A stretch of 64,000 nt of DNA from assembly GCF_040549465.1 (NCBI RefSeq), contig NZ_JBEPTL010000016.1, forward strand, positions 1 to 64,000. Direction: 5' to 3'. This document shows positions 53,292-61,059 of this stretch, piece after piece. The stretch is from Lacisediminihabitans sp040549465. Its GTDB lineage: Bacteria > Actinomycetota > Actinomycetes > Actinomycetales > Microbacteriaceae. Position numbers and translations under genes: made by a program. Every line of letters starts with the position of its first letter. Position 1 is the first letter of the stretch. Below the pieces are notes generated by a model. That model saw only the letters and a list, made by a program, of their open reading frames with translations. It was not told the DNA's origin and ran no database searches.

Positions 53292-53821
53292 CCGGCCCGG
53301 CTGAGGAGAACACGGTCAAATCGACGCCGACGGATGCCGAGCTGCCTATCGACAGTGACCTCGACGTCGATTCCACCTATACCGGACGACCACGGCCCAT
53401 CCACCTCCGCTGGCGCTACCTCGGTCTCGTGGCAGTGGGAGGGATGATCGGCACAGCAGTCAGGGAAGCGCTGAGCCTGGTCATTCCATCGATCGCCGGC
53501 ATCCCGGTCGCCACCTTCGCCATCAACATCGTCGGTGCCTTCGCTCTCGGTGCCCTGCTGGAGACCCTCGCGAGACGAGGACCGGATGAGGGTCGACGTC
53601 GAAAGATCCGCCTGCTGGTCGGCACGGGCGTTCTCGGCGGCTTCACCACGTATAGCTCGCTCGCAACGGACAGCATCCTGCTGACCGATGGCCATGGCTG
53701 GAGAGGCGCTCTCTACGCGCTTGGCACCCTGGTGCTCGGTGCACTCGCCACCTTCGCGGGCATTGCCATCGCGGCGAGCGCGCATCGGTCTCGGCAGGCA
53801 GCAGACGAGGTAGTCGAGTGA
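53288..53821 (+). CDS. crcB: Fluoride channel subunit, long form
   Basis: About 177 residues with four helices after a 40-residue acidic N-terminal extension. The Fluc hallmark is complete: GGMIGTAVREAL, NIVGAFALGALLE and GVLGGFTTYSSLATDS (the Phe/Thr/Ser track). Fluc channels export fluoride as antiparallel dimers. GTG 53288 overlaps the UspA stop (GTGA); ATG 53273 has no ribosome site. With the next gene it likely forms a heterodimer. Confidence 0.92.
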   Translation: MTGPAEENTVKSTPTDAELPIDSDLDVDSTYTGRPRPIHLRWRYLGLVAVGGMIGTAVREALSLVIPSIAGIPVATFAINIVGAFALGALLETLARRGPDEGRRRKIRLLVGTGVLGGFTTYSSLATDSILLTDGHGWRGALYALGTLVLGALATFAGIAIAASAHRSRQAADEVVE

Positions 53822-54195
53822 CGGTCGTGACTTTCCTCCTGCTTTCGGTGGCGGGAGGCGTGGGAGCCGCACTCCGCCTTCTCGTCGACGGACTGGTGAG
53901 AAACCGCGTGACGACGGCCTATCCGTTCGGCACCACCATCATCAACATCAGCGGATCGCTGTTGCTCGGGGTGATCACCGGACTCGCGGCAGGCCACCTG
54001 GTGCCTGAAGAACTGCGTCTTGTCTTCGGGGTCGGACTCATGGGCGGATACACCACCTTCAGCACCGCGAGTTTCGAAACGGTGCGGCTCATCCAGTCGC
54101 GCCGTTATGCCGTAGCGGTGGTGAATGGTCCCGGGATGCTGGTGGTGGCTGTCGCCGCCGCGGCTCTCGGACTCTGGATCGGGTCACTGCAGTGA
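53818..54195 (+). CDS. crcB: Fluoride channel subunit, short form
   Basis: 125 residues, four helices: GGVGAALRLLVDGLV, TTIINISGSLLLGVITG and GLMGGYTTFSTASFETV. It overlaps the preceding crcB by 4 bp (GTGA), the common arrangement for paired, heterodimeric Fluc in actinobacteria. No fluoride riboswitch was recognised upstream of the operon, so induction, if any, works another way. Confidence 0.93.
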   Translation: MTVVTFLLLSVAGGVGAALRLLVDGLVRNRVTTAYPFGTTIINISGSLLLGVITGLAAGHLVPEELRLVFGVGLMGGYTTFSTASFETVRLIQSRRYAVAVVNGPGMLVVAVAAAALGLWIGSLQ

Positions 54196-54206
54196 ATGAG
54201 TTCGCC

Positions 54207-54521
54207 TTAGCCGACCGTTTCCTCCGCGGCTTCACCGTGCTCGACGATGTCGCCGTCCTTGAACAGGATGCCCTTCGCGATCTCGCGCCATTTCGGAGTT
54301 TTGCGCAGCAGGAACTCGAGCTCCATGCTGAAGTGCTTGAATTCTTCGCCCATGGAGTCCTCCATGATGGCGCGGGCGTCCTCGTCCGCTTCGACGGAGA
54401 TGCGTTGCACATACCAGCCGATAGCTTCCGCTTCCTCGCTGAGACTGGCGCACATCCGCGCGAAGGTACGAGTCTCGGCAGAGAGTTCCTCCGGTGGCTC
54501 GTGATACTGGTCGACTCCCAC
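54207..54521 (-). CDS. Encapsulated-ferritin-like protein (EncFtn type)
   Basis: 104 residues forming two helices. SLSEEAEAIGWYVQR and DSMGEEFKHFSMELEFLLR match the EncFtn pattern E-E-x-E-A-x-x-W-Y and E-E-x-x-H (Glu30, Glu32, Trp36, Glu60, His63), which builds a half ferroxidase site completed by dimerisation. These proteins oxidise Fe(II) inside encapsulin shells. No encapsulin gene is in the window, and the C-terminal tail (EAAEETVG) lacks an obvious LTVGSL-type docking peptide. AAAGGA precedes the GTG. It is convergent with crcB. Confidence 0.75.
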   Translation of the reverse strand: MGVDQYHEPPEELSAETRTFARMCASLSEEAEAIGWYVQRISVEADEDARAIMEDSMGEEFKHFSMELEFLLRKTPKWREIAKGILFKDGDIVEHGEAAEETVG

Positions 54522-54602
54522 GGTGCGTCCTTTCGCTGGCTTTGTGCATGCATGCTGCGTTCTCCACCGAGCGTACGTTCGACGCTCCGACAGAGCAACG
54601 GG

Positions 54603-54632
54603 TTGACTGGGTCCTGTGCGGATTCTTAGACT
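54603..54632 (+). promoter_or_regulatory. Sigma-70-type promoter
   Basis: TTGACT (54603-54608), an 18-bp spacer, TAGACT (54627-54632), followed by a start at 54656. It is one of the best matches to a -35/-10 pair in the window. Confidence 0.6.
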
Positions 54633-54655
54633 GCTGTCGGCATCCTGATCCGACG

Positions 54656-55486
54656 ATGACGCCTACACCGAGGGAGACTCCGTCGAGTCCCGCCACCCGA
54701 CCCCGCAACCATCCGCTTGTGCAGAGCAAGGTGCCACAGATTACTGTTCTGTTCTGGGCGGTGAAGGTCCTGAGTACGGGCATGGGGGAGACGACCTCCG
54801 ACTTCCTGGTGCGACTGATCGACCCGGTGATTGCCGTCGGACTCGGTTTCATCGGGCTGGTCGCGGCACTCTGCTGGCAGCTGTCGCGAGATCGCTACCT
54901 GCCATGGGTCTATTGGCTCACGGTTGTGATGGTGAGCGTTTTCGGCACCATGGCTGCGGACGTCCTACATATCGTGGTCGGCATTCCTTACGCCGTTTCC
55001 ACCGCTTTCTTCGCCCTCGCGCTGACCGTCGTATTCGTGCTCTGGTTCCGCGTCGAAAAGACACTGTCCATCCACAGCATCACATCGCGGCGACGTGAAC
55101 TCTTCTATTGGGCGACCGTGCTGACGACCTTCGCTCTCGGAACTGCCGCCGGTGATCTGACCGCCCACACCCTTCACCTCGGCTATTTCGCCTCCGGCGC
55201 GCTGTTCACCGTCATCATTGCGATACCAGCGATCGCCTTCGGCGCGCGCAAGCTCAATCCTGTGCTGATCTTCTGGTTCGCCTACGTGGTCACGCGACCT
55301 CTCGGAGCATCCTTTGCCGATTGGATGGGCGTTTCACACGCCCGAGGTGGGTTGGGTTGGGGAACCGGGCCGGTGAGCCTCGCCCTGGGGGCGCTTATCG
55401 CGGTGTTGGTGGGCGTTCTGGCCTTCCGGGACCGACGTCGTCCCGTTACGTTGCAGAGACCACCACTGGCGTCCGAGGGATACTGA
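54656..55486 (+). CDS. COG4705-type membrane protein
   Basis: About 276 residues, eight to nine helices. KVPQITVLFWAVKVLSTGMGETTSDFL at the start is a hallmark of COG4705 proteins, and a second GTAAGDLTAHTLHLGY repeats the G-x-x-x-x-D pattern, so the protein looks like an internal duplication. Function is unknown; its position among metal and fluoride genes hints at ion transport. The promoter at 54603 fits this start. Confidence 0.8.
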   Translation: MTPTPRETPSSPATRPRNHPLVQSKVPQITVLFWAVKVLSTGMGETTSDFLVRLIDPVIAVGLGFIGLVAALCWQLSRDRYLPWVYWLTVVMVSVFGTMAADVLHIVVGIPYAVSTAFFALALTVVFVLWFRVEKTLSIHSITSRRRELFYWATVLTTFALGTAAGDLTAHTLHLGYFASGALFTVIIAIPAIAFGARKLNPVLIFWFAYVVTRPLGASFADWMGVSHARGGLGWGTGPVSLALGALIAVLVGVLAFRDRRRPVTLQRPPLASEGY

Positions 55487-55509
55487 ACGGCACCAGAGGT
55501 CGCCGTCAG

Positions 55510-56403
55510 CTAAGCGGTGGCCCGGGAGATGGTGAAGTTGATCGCCGCGCCCGAATGCGCGAACCGGTCGAAAATACGTGCCGGGTCGATTCCACGAATG
55601 CCTGGGCCATGGTCCCTGACGGTGACTGTCGCTGTCGACTTCCCCACATCCACGATCACCTGGACGATCGAGTCCTCCGGCGAGAAGCGAAGTGCGTTGT
55701 CGAGCAGCGCTACGTCACAGCGATGTGCGCTGGTGGCCGACAGGTACATACTGGCATCGACCGGCGCGATGAGTTCGATGGCGATCGATCGCTCAGCACC
55801 GATCAGTTTCATTGACTCGACAGCCAGTTCGACGGCGGGAGTCAATCCCGTCGGCACCCGCGCGTCGACACCGCTCGATCCAACGGCCTCGGCCGATTCG
55901 AGCAAGTCGTTCACGATCTGGATCAGGGAATGGGTGTCCCGCCGAAGTTCGATGACGAGGTCCGCTGAAGGGTCATCGGCAGGCAGTTTTCGCTGCAGGA
56001 TCTGAAGTCGCGCATCCAACACCGTCAAGGGCGTCCGCAGTTCATGGCTCGCATCCGCGACGAAAGAACGCTGGATCCGCAGGGCCTCGCCGAGGGGCCG
56101 GACTGCTCGGCGAGTGACCAACCAGCTCAGCAATCCGGCAAGCGCGATGAGAACGACGCCGAGAACCACCGCCGCTTTGAGGAGCGTGATCGCGTTGATG
56201 TCGAGATTGTCAGGATCCGGCACCGGCTCGAAGAGCTCCGACGGCGTGATCTCCGAGAGTATGAACACGAACACCGCGAGGATGACGACGAGCACAACGG
56301 CGGTCGACATCACCGTGATGCGCACGCCGACCATCCGTGAGGCTCTACGCACCGCCAGGACGTCGCTATCGACGATTCGGCGAGTGGATATGTTGCGACT
56401 CAT
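55510..56403 (-). pseudogene. Sensor histidine kinase, C-terminally truncated
   Basis: 297 residues. Two helices flank a short sensor loop, then DASHELRTPLTVLDARLQI with the phospho-acceptor His, N box (LLDNALRFSPED), G1 (RDHGPGIRG) and FDRFAHSG. The protein then ends AAINFTISRATA; the G2 box (GxGLGL) and final strands that close the ATP site are missing. A deletion close to 55540 is likely, since the COG4705 gene ends only 24 bp away. The partner regulator gene is also broken, so the pair is probably non-functional. Confidence 0.75.
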
Positions 56404-57073
56404 GGCTGCCCCAGTCGATAGCCCCGACCGCGAACAGTCAGCACGATAGCGATATCTGTCTTGCGACGGAGATAGTGGATGTAGGTGTCCACGGTGCCAG
56501 GACGGTCCTCTGCGCTGAATACAGCCGTGAGGATCTGGTTGCGCTAGAAGGTCCGCTGGGGATTCTCGGCGAGCAGCGTGAGAAGGTCGTTTTCCCGCTC
56601 TGTAAGCAGAATGCGACCGTCATAGGGGGAGTAGACAGTCCGGCTGTCGGGATAGAACTCCCAGTCGCCGACGCTTAACGACCGGCCTTCGCCGGTGAAC
56701 ACGCGACGTAGGGCGCGAAGACGAGCAAGCAGCTCATCGAACTCGAAAGGTTTGACGAGATAGTCGTTGGCGCCAGCGTCGAGCCCGTCGACTTTGTCAC
56801 GAATAGTTCCGAGTGCCGTTAACAACAGGATCGGCGTGGTGATCAGCTTGCGACGCAAAGTATCGACCACCCCGAGGCCGTCCAGTGTCGGAAGTCGTCG
56901 GTCGATCACCATCACCTCGAACTCCGATTCGAGTGCGACAGCGGCGCCCTCGCCCCATCCGCCACGAGAGTGACCTCATAGGTTTCGGCGAGAACCTGAG
57001 CCATCAGGGGACCGAGCTGCGGGTCGTCTTCAATCAGCAGCAATCGGGGCAATTCCAGTGGGATGGCGGCCAT
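56400..57073 (-). pseudogene. OmpR-family response regulator, frameshift plus in-frame TAG
   Basis: From ATG 57073: LLLIEDDPQLGPLMAQVL and TYEVTLVADG, then the frame shifts near 56945 to VALESEFEVMVIDRRLP (phospho-acceptor Asp). It continues with YLVKPFEFDELLARLRA and LLAENPQRTF, TAG, RNQILTAVFSAED and the winged-helix end VDTYIHYLRRK, RGRGYRLGQP, stopping at 56400 with a 4-bp overlap to the kinase. The TAG falls where relatives have Ser (TFSR). The start codon is tentative. Confidence 0.75.
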
Positions 57074-57256
57074 CGGGATCAGCCATCGACGCCCGAGGCC
57101 GACGCTGTGGAGTCGGAGCAGGCAGACTCGTGACTCGGAACGGACCTCAGCGACACGGAGTCCGGCGCACATCCGACTGGCCGTATTCATGCTCTGATGG
57201 AGTCATCGATATGGCGTGACGCGGCAACCGATTTCGATGGCAACCGAGGGAGTGGC

Positions 57257-58033
57257 ATGAATCCAATTATCACGCTCGTCGCGGTTCTCGTTCTCGCCGC
57301 GATAACTCTCGGGATCGTCCTTGCGCTGAAGCTCGAGCATCCGTGGCTGCAGCCGTGGGCGATCGCGCGCGCTGTTGTGCAACTCGGGATTCTCAGTGTC
57401 ATCCTGAACGGGGTGATCAGCGACGGCCGGTGGGTCGCTGTCTTCCTCGCCGTCATGGTGATCGCAGCGACCTGGGTGATCTTCCGGCGGCTACAGCTCA
57501 AATCCCGGTATCTTCCGTTCATCGTGGGCACGGTAGCAGTCAGCTCTGTGGTGCCGCTCACCGTGGTTTTCGTCGTCGGGGCGATCGATTTCAGCCCTCG
57601 CTACCTCCTCGCGGTGGGAGGAATCATCATCGGCAATGCGATGACCGTCTCCACCCTGATGGGTCGGACCCTCGGATCGACTTACCTCGCTCAGCGGGAT
57701 GAGATGGAGGCTTGGCTGTCGTTGGGCGCCACGCCGCGGCGTTCGGCCCTGCGAGCGGTGAGGTTCGCCGCTTCGACTGCCCTCATCCCGTCCACCGACC
57801 AGACCCGTACCACCGGCATCGTGACGTTGCCCGGCGCGTTTGTTGGTGCGGTCTTTGCCGGCGCCTCACCACTCGAGGCCGCCCAATTCCAAGTTATCGT
57901 GCTCGCCGCGATCCTCGCCGCCGGCTCACTGACCGTCGCGAGCTTCACCTGGATCTTCGGCGCACCAGCCCTGCTGCCGCTGGACGAGCAGCCGCTTGGT
58001 GGGAGTCGGGCAACCGTTCACGCTGCGCGCTGA
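57257..58033 (+). CDS. FetB-like (UPF0014) ABC permease
   Basis: About 258 residues and seven helices. ARAVVQLGILSVILNG, GNAMTVSTLMGRTLGS and LPGAFVGAVFAGASPLEAAQFQ are typical of UPF0014/FetB, the membrane part of the FetAB exporter linked to iron homeostasis and oxidative stress. The FetA ATPase gene is not adjacent. ATG 57257 has GAGGGAG at good spacing. In line with the nearby ferritin-like and VIT genes, an iron role is plausible (inference). Confidence 0.85.
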   Translation: MNPIITLVAVLVLAAITLGIVLALKLEHPWLQPWAIARAVVQLGILSVILNGVISDGRWVAVFLAVMVIAATWVIFRRLQLKSRYLPFIVGTVAVSSVVPLTVVFVVGAIDFSPRYLLAVGGIIIGNAMTVSTLMGRTLGSTYLAQRDEMEAWLSLGATPRRSALRAVRFAASTALIPSTDQTRTTGIVTLPGAFVGAVFAGASPLEAAQFQVIVLAAILAAGSLTVASFTWIFGAPALLPLDEQPLGGSRATVHAAR

Positions 58034-58039
58034 CCGACA

Positions 58040-58080
58040 ACGGCGGGTCCCATGATCATGTCGACCATGAAACCCGCCGT
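58040..58080. terminator. Bidirectional hairpin between convergent genes
   Basis: ACGGCGGGT (58040-58048) and ACCCGCCGT (58072-58080) form a perfect 9-bp stem around a 23-nt loop that itself contains CATGATCATG. It lies just after the FetB-like stop and before the stop of the small membrane-protein gene. Confidence 0.6.
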
Positions 58081-58090
58081 CGTGTCGAGG

Positions 58091-58255
58091 TCAGACGCGC
58101 TTGTTGCCGGTGAGGAAACGCAGCAGGAACACGATGGCCGCGATCACCAGGAGCACGACGCCCACCCACAGCAGGAAGTTGAGCGATGACACGAACCCTC
58201 CCGTGAGCAAGAGGATGACGGCGATGACAGCAATGATGATGACGAGAATATTCAT
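58091..58255 (-). CDS. Small two-helix membrane protein
   Basis: 54 residues, almost all hydrophobic: MNILVIIIAVIAVILLLTGG, a short turn, then a second helix ending RFLTGNKRV with positive charges. It resembles the short DUF6131-like actinobacterial proteins. GGGAGGGA at ideal spacing before ATG 58255 supports it as real. Upstream of it lies the VIT transporter gene on the same strand. Function unknown. Confidence 0.7.
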   Translation of the reverse strand: MNILVIIIAVIAVILLLTGGFVSSLNFLLWVGVVLLVIAAIVFLLRFLTGNKRV

Positions 58256-58400
58256 GTAATCCCTCCCGAGATTCGTTGAGCCTGAAGGCGACACCCAACC
58301 TATTGAGCCACCACAGCGATAGATAGGGCTTGCAGTCGAGGACTTGGGGGAGTACTGCGCGAGAATCGCGACGGCTGAGGTTGCTTCCTCGACGATGCCG

Positions 58401-59135
58401 TCAGGCGATCCCGGAGTTTCCGAGCAGCGCTCCGATGGTGAAGGTCGCCACCAGGGCGATCGCCCCGCCGATAACCACCCTGATTGCGGCACGGAGCCTC
58501 CCGCTTCCGCCCAGGTGCGCACTCAGTACTCCGGTACCTGCCAGGGCGAACATCACCACCATGAAAGTCGCCACCACGCGAACGGATTCCGGCGTCAGAA
58601 GGATCACCAGCAGTGGCACGATTCCACCGACCAGAAACGCAACAGCCGAGGCGAACGCCGCGTGCCATGGGCTGACGACATCGTTCTGGTCGATATTCAA
58701 TTCGGCAGAGAGATGGGCGGTAAGGGCATCCTTTTCGGTGAGTTCCTTCGCCACCTGCATCGCTGTCGACTCCGAAAGCCCCTTCGCCTCGTAGAGCCCC
58801 GCGAGTTCGAGAAGTTCCTCCTCCGGCGTCTCCTCCAGCTCGCGTCGCTCTTTTGCGATCAGGGACCGCTCGCTGTCCCGCTGACCGCTGACCGACACGT
58901 ATTCACCGAGCGCCATCGAAATCGCACCGCCGATGAGCGCCGCAGCGCCCGCGGTGAGAATCGGGGCATTGGCCGTGGTTGCGCCTGCCACGCCGACAAC
59001 GATTGCCGCCACCGAGACGATGCCGTCGTTCGCACCGAGCACTCCGGCGCGAAGCCAGTTCAGTCGCTGGGCGGTTCCTCCTCGGTGAGGCTCGTCTGCT
59101 TGCTGGTACGGCGGGTTGTTCTGTGCGGATGCCAT
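58401..59135 (-). CDS. VIT1/CCC1 family Fe/Mn transporter
   Basis: 244 residues, five helices. RLNWLRAGVLGANDGIVSVAAIVVGV and ALIGGAISMALGEYVSVSGQRDSE are the family signature, followed by a cytosolic metal-binding helix pair rich in Glu (ELEETPEEELLELAGLYE). These proteins move Fe2+ or Mn2+ out of the cytosol. It follows the same theme as the ferritin-like and FetB-like genes nearby. Confidence 0.93.
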   Translation of the reverse strand: MASAQNNPPYQQADEPHRGGTAQRLNWLRAGVLGANDGIVSVAAIVVGVAGATTANAPILTAGAAALIGGAISMALGEYVSVSGQRDSERSLIAKERRELEETPEEELLELAGLYEAKGLSESTAMQVAKELTEKDALTAHLSAELNIDQNDVVSPWHAAFASAVAFLVGGIVPLLVILLTPESVRVVATFMVVMFALAGTGVLSAHLGGSGRLRAAIRVVIGGAIALVATFTIGALLGNSGIA

Positions 59136-59174
59136 AGCTCATAAAACCACCGCAGCCCTCGGAATACCACGAAG

Positions 59175-59552
59175 GTGAGGCTGCCCTGCCTGTCAGACCT
59201 GAGGCTGGAAGATGCTCCGCACGCCGACACCAGCTTCGCCCTGAATCGCAAGATCCCGCAGGTAGACGAGCTCGATGTGTGGTCGGTATGGTGTACTCGC
59301 GTGCGGCCTGGACACCGTGGCGCAGGCATCTCACATCACCTGCTGGCTGCTGCCGTGCAGTGCGCTCGCGATCACGGCGCGCCCGCGATCGAGGGCCATC
59401 CCGTCGACAATCATGGCGAAAAGGTCGATCTCACGATGGCATACGTTGGCACTCGAGATCTCTTCGAGAAGGGCGGCTTCGTCCAGGCCGCGGTGACGGA
59501 TTCGATACTCAACGGGTTTCCTCGGGTACTGATGCGGCGCGATCTGCGCTGA
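59175..59552 (+). pseudogene. GNAT acetyltransferase, N-terminally truncated
   Basis: About 125 residues of frame. NRKIPQVDELDVWSVWCTRVRPGHRGAGISHHLL and AYVGTRDLFEKGGF are the middle and end of a GNAT (acetyl-CoA loop R-x-G-H-R-G-x-G). Relatives have about 60 more residues before this, containing the first strands; here upstream sequence is not in frame with such a start and no ribosome site exists. Probably a remnant. Confidence 0.65.
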
Positions 59553-59558
59553 GTTGCA

Positions 59559-60473
59559 TCAGCCGTCTTCCCTCGAAGCGCGTTGTCCGACCGGGGGCAC
59601 AGAAACGGATACCAGCCGAGATGAGGCGACGCTGCGCCGCTGAGCTATAAGCACTCCGAGCACGACCAGCGCCGTGCCGATGCCCTGACGCAGGCCGAAG
59701 TGCTCTCCGGCGAGCAGGGTGCCGAGCAACACGCCGGTAACAGGGTTCAGAAGTCCAATGAGACCGACGGTCCCGGCCGGTAGGTGGCGCAGTCCGGTGA
59801 ACCACGCGACGAAGGCAATGGCTGTCGCAACAACCGTCACGTAGCCGAATCCGACAAGTTGCGAAGCATCCAGTGCCGGGGGAGCACCCTCCCAAACTAC
59901 GGCCACCGGAAGGATGAGCATGCTGCCGCCCACGAGCTGCCAGGAGGTGACGGCGAGCGTGGATTCAGTCGGACCCCATCGCTTGGTCAGGATGTATCCC
60001 GTTGACGACATCAGCATGGCCGCGAGCGACGCGGCGATGCCCCAGGGATCTACGCTCAGTCCACCCTGGATGAGCAACACGCATACGCCCGCCAATCCGA
60101 TGCCCGCGCCGATCACGGCACGCACGGTGGGTCGCTCGGCCAGCAGCGGCCAGGCGAGAAGCATCAAAACGACGGCGGATGTCGCCATGATCGTGGATGC
60201 GACGCTCGAAGGCAAGAGTTGCGATGCGACGTAGATGAGCACAAAGAAGGCCCCGACATTGAGGGCGCCGAGCACGAGAGATCTCCACCACCACGAGCCC
60301 CGCGGCAGGCGCCGGGCGATGAGCAGCAGGATGATGCCAGCCGGCAGCGCACGGAGCTCGGCACCCCAGAGCGGATTGCCTTCCGGAAGGAACTGGCGGG
60401 TCACGAAGTAGTTCGAACCCCACGCGACGGGCGCGATAGCGGTGACGGCTATCCATCGCCATTTAGCTTCCAT
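59559..60473 (-). CDS. EamA/DMT-family exporter
   Basis: About 304 residues, ten helices in two EamA repeats: IAPVAWGSNYFVTRQFLPEGNPL at the start and a second repeat beginning about LAAMLMSSTGYILTKR, with GLINPVTGVLLG-like LLNPVTGVLLGTLLAGE at the end. It likely exports amino acids or metabolites. ATG 60473 is within a palindrome; TATAAT lies 7 nt upstream, so translation is leaderless. It is divergent from the MarR gene and is its probable target. Confidence 0.9.
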   Translation of the reverse strand: MEAKWRWIAVTAIAPVAWGSNYFVTRQFLPEGNPLWGAELRALPAGIILLLIARRLPRGSWWWRSLVLGALNVGAFFVLIYVASQLLPSSVASTIMATSAVVLMLLAWPLLAERPTVRAVIGAGIGLAGVCVLLIQGGLSVDPWGIAASLAAMLMSSTGYILTKRWGPTESTLAVTSWQLVGGSMLILPVAVVWEGAPPALDASQLVGFGYVTVVATAIAFVAWFTGLRHLPAGTVGLIGLLNPVTGVLLGTLLAGEHFGLRQGIGTALVVLGVLIAQRRSVASSRLVSVSVPPVGQRASREDG

Positions 60474-60501
60474 GGAAGTTATTATAGCTTCTCTGGAAGC
60501 T
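60465..60501. promoter_or_regulatory. Double palindromic operator shared by EamA and MarR genes
   Basis: AGCTTCCATGGAAGTT (60465-60480) and AGCTTCTCTGGAAGCT (60486-60501) are two copies of a 16-bp palindrome with centres 21 bp apart, two helical turns. They cover the EamA start codon and -10 and touch the MarR -10, the ideal position for MarR repression of both. Confidence 0.8.
60481..60486 (-). promoter_or_regulatory. TATAAT -10 box for leaderless EamA mRNA
   Basis: Perfect TATAAT on the minus strand, 7 nt before ATG 60473, between the two palindromes. Confidence 0.6.
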
Positions 60502-60506
60502 ACAAT
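60501..60506 (+). promoter_or_regulatory. -10 box for leaderless MarR mRNA
   Basis: TACAAT, 7 nt before GTG 60514, starting in the last base of the second palindrome. Confidence 0.5.
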
Positions 60507-60513
60507 CGGGGAT

Positions 60514-61014
60514 GTGACTGACATCGGTGACCGTGTATCCCAGATCCAGGCCGAGTGGATGCGAGAGCGCCCCGATCTCGATGTCTCACCACAGGCGATC
60601 ATCGGGCGACTTCACCGGCTCGCGGCACACCTCACCGACGAACTCACTGCCGTATACGCGCGACATAGCCTGGGGGAGGGCGAGTTCGATGTGCTCGCGA
60701 CTCTACGGCGAACCGGCGCTCCGTTCGAGCGGGCGCCGGGCGAACTCGCGGCGCACACGATGGTCACGACCGGGGCGATGACCAAACGTCTAGACCGCCT
60801 GACCGTTAGCGGACTGGTCGAGCGGCGCATCGCCACCGATGATGCACGTCGACGAATCGTCGCCTTGACACCGAAAGGACTGGACGTGATCGACGCGGCG
60901 TTCACCGAACACATCTCTAACGAGCGACGCCTCGTCGAACAGCTCTCACCCGCGGATCGGGATGCTCTCCAGCCGATCCTCGAAAGGTGGCTGCGCGAGT
61001 ACGAGACCCCGTAG
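60514..61014 (+). CDS. MarR-family regulator
   Basis: About 166 residues: LGEGEFDVLATLRRTG, then TMVTTGAMTKRLDRLTVSGLVERR (recognition helix) and wing DDARRRIVALTPKGLDVID, with a long C-terminal dimer helix. GTG 60514 is chosen because TACAAT lies 7 nt upstream. It likely represses itself and the divergent exporter gene through the two palindromes; the ligand is unknown. Confidence 0.92.
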   Translation: MTDIGDRVSQIQAEWMRERPDLDVSPQAIIGRLHRLAAHLTDELTAVYARHSLGEGEFDVLATLRRTGAPFERAPGELAAHTMVTTGAMTKRLDRLTVSGLVERRIATDDARRRIVALTPKGLDVIDAAFTEHISNERRLVEQLSPADRDALQPILERWLREYETP

Positions 61015-61059
61015 GTCACAAGTCCGTTTGGGCAGTTTTGGGCAGGTCGAATCAGAGCA

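Noticed and set aside
54100..55500. Encapsulin shell gene near the ferritin-like gene
   Set aside because: Neighbouring genes are a fluoride channel and a COG4705 membrane protein; no HK97-like protein is encoded.
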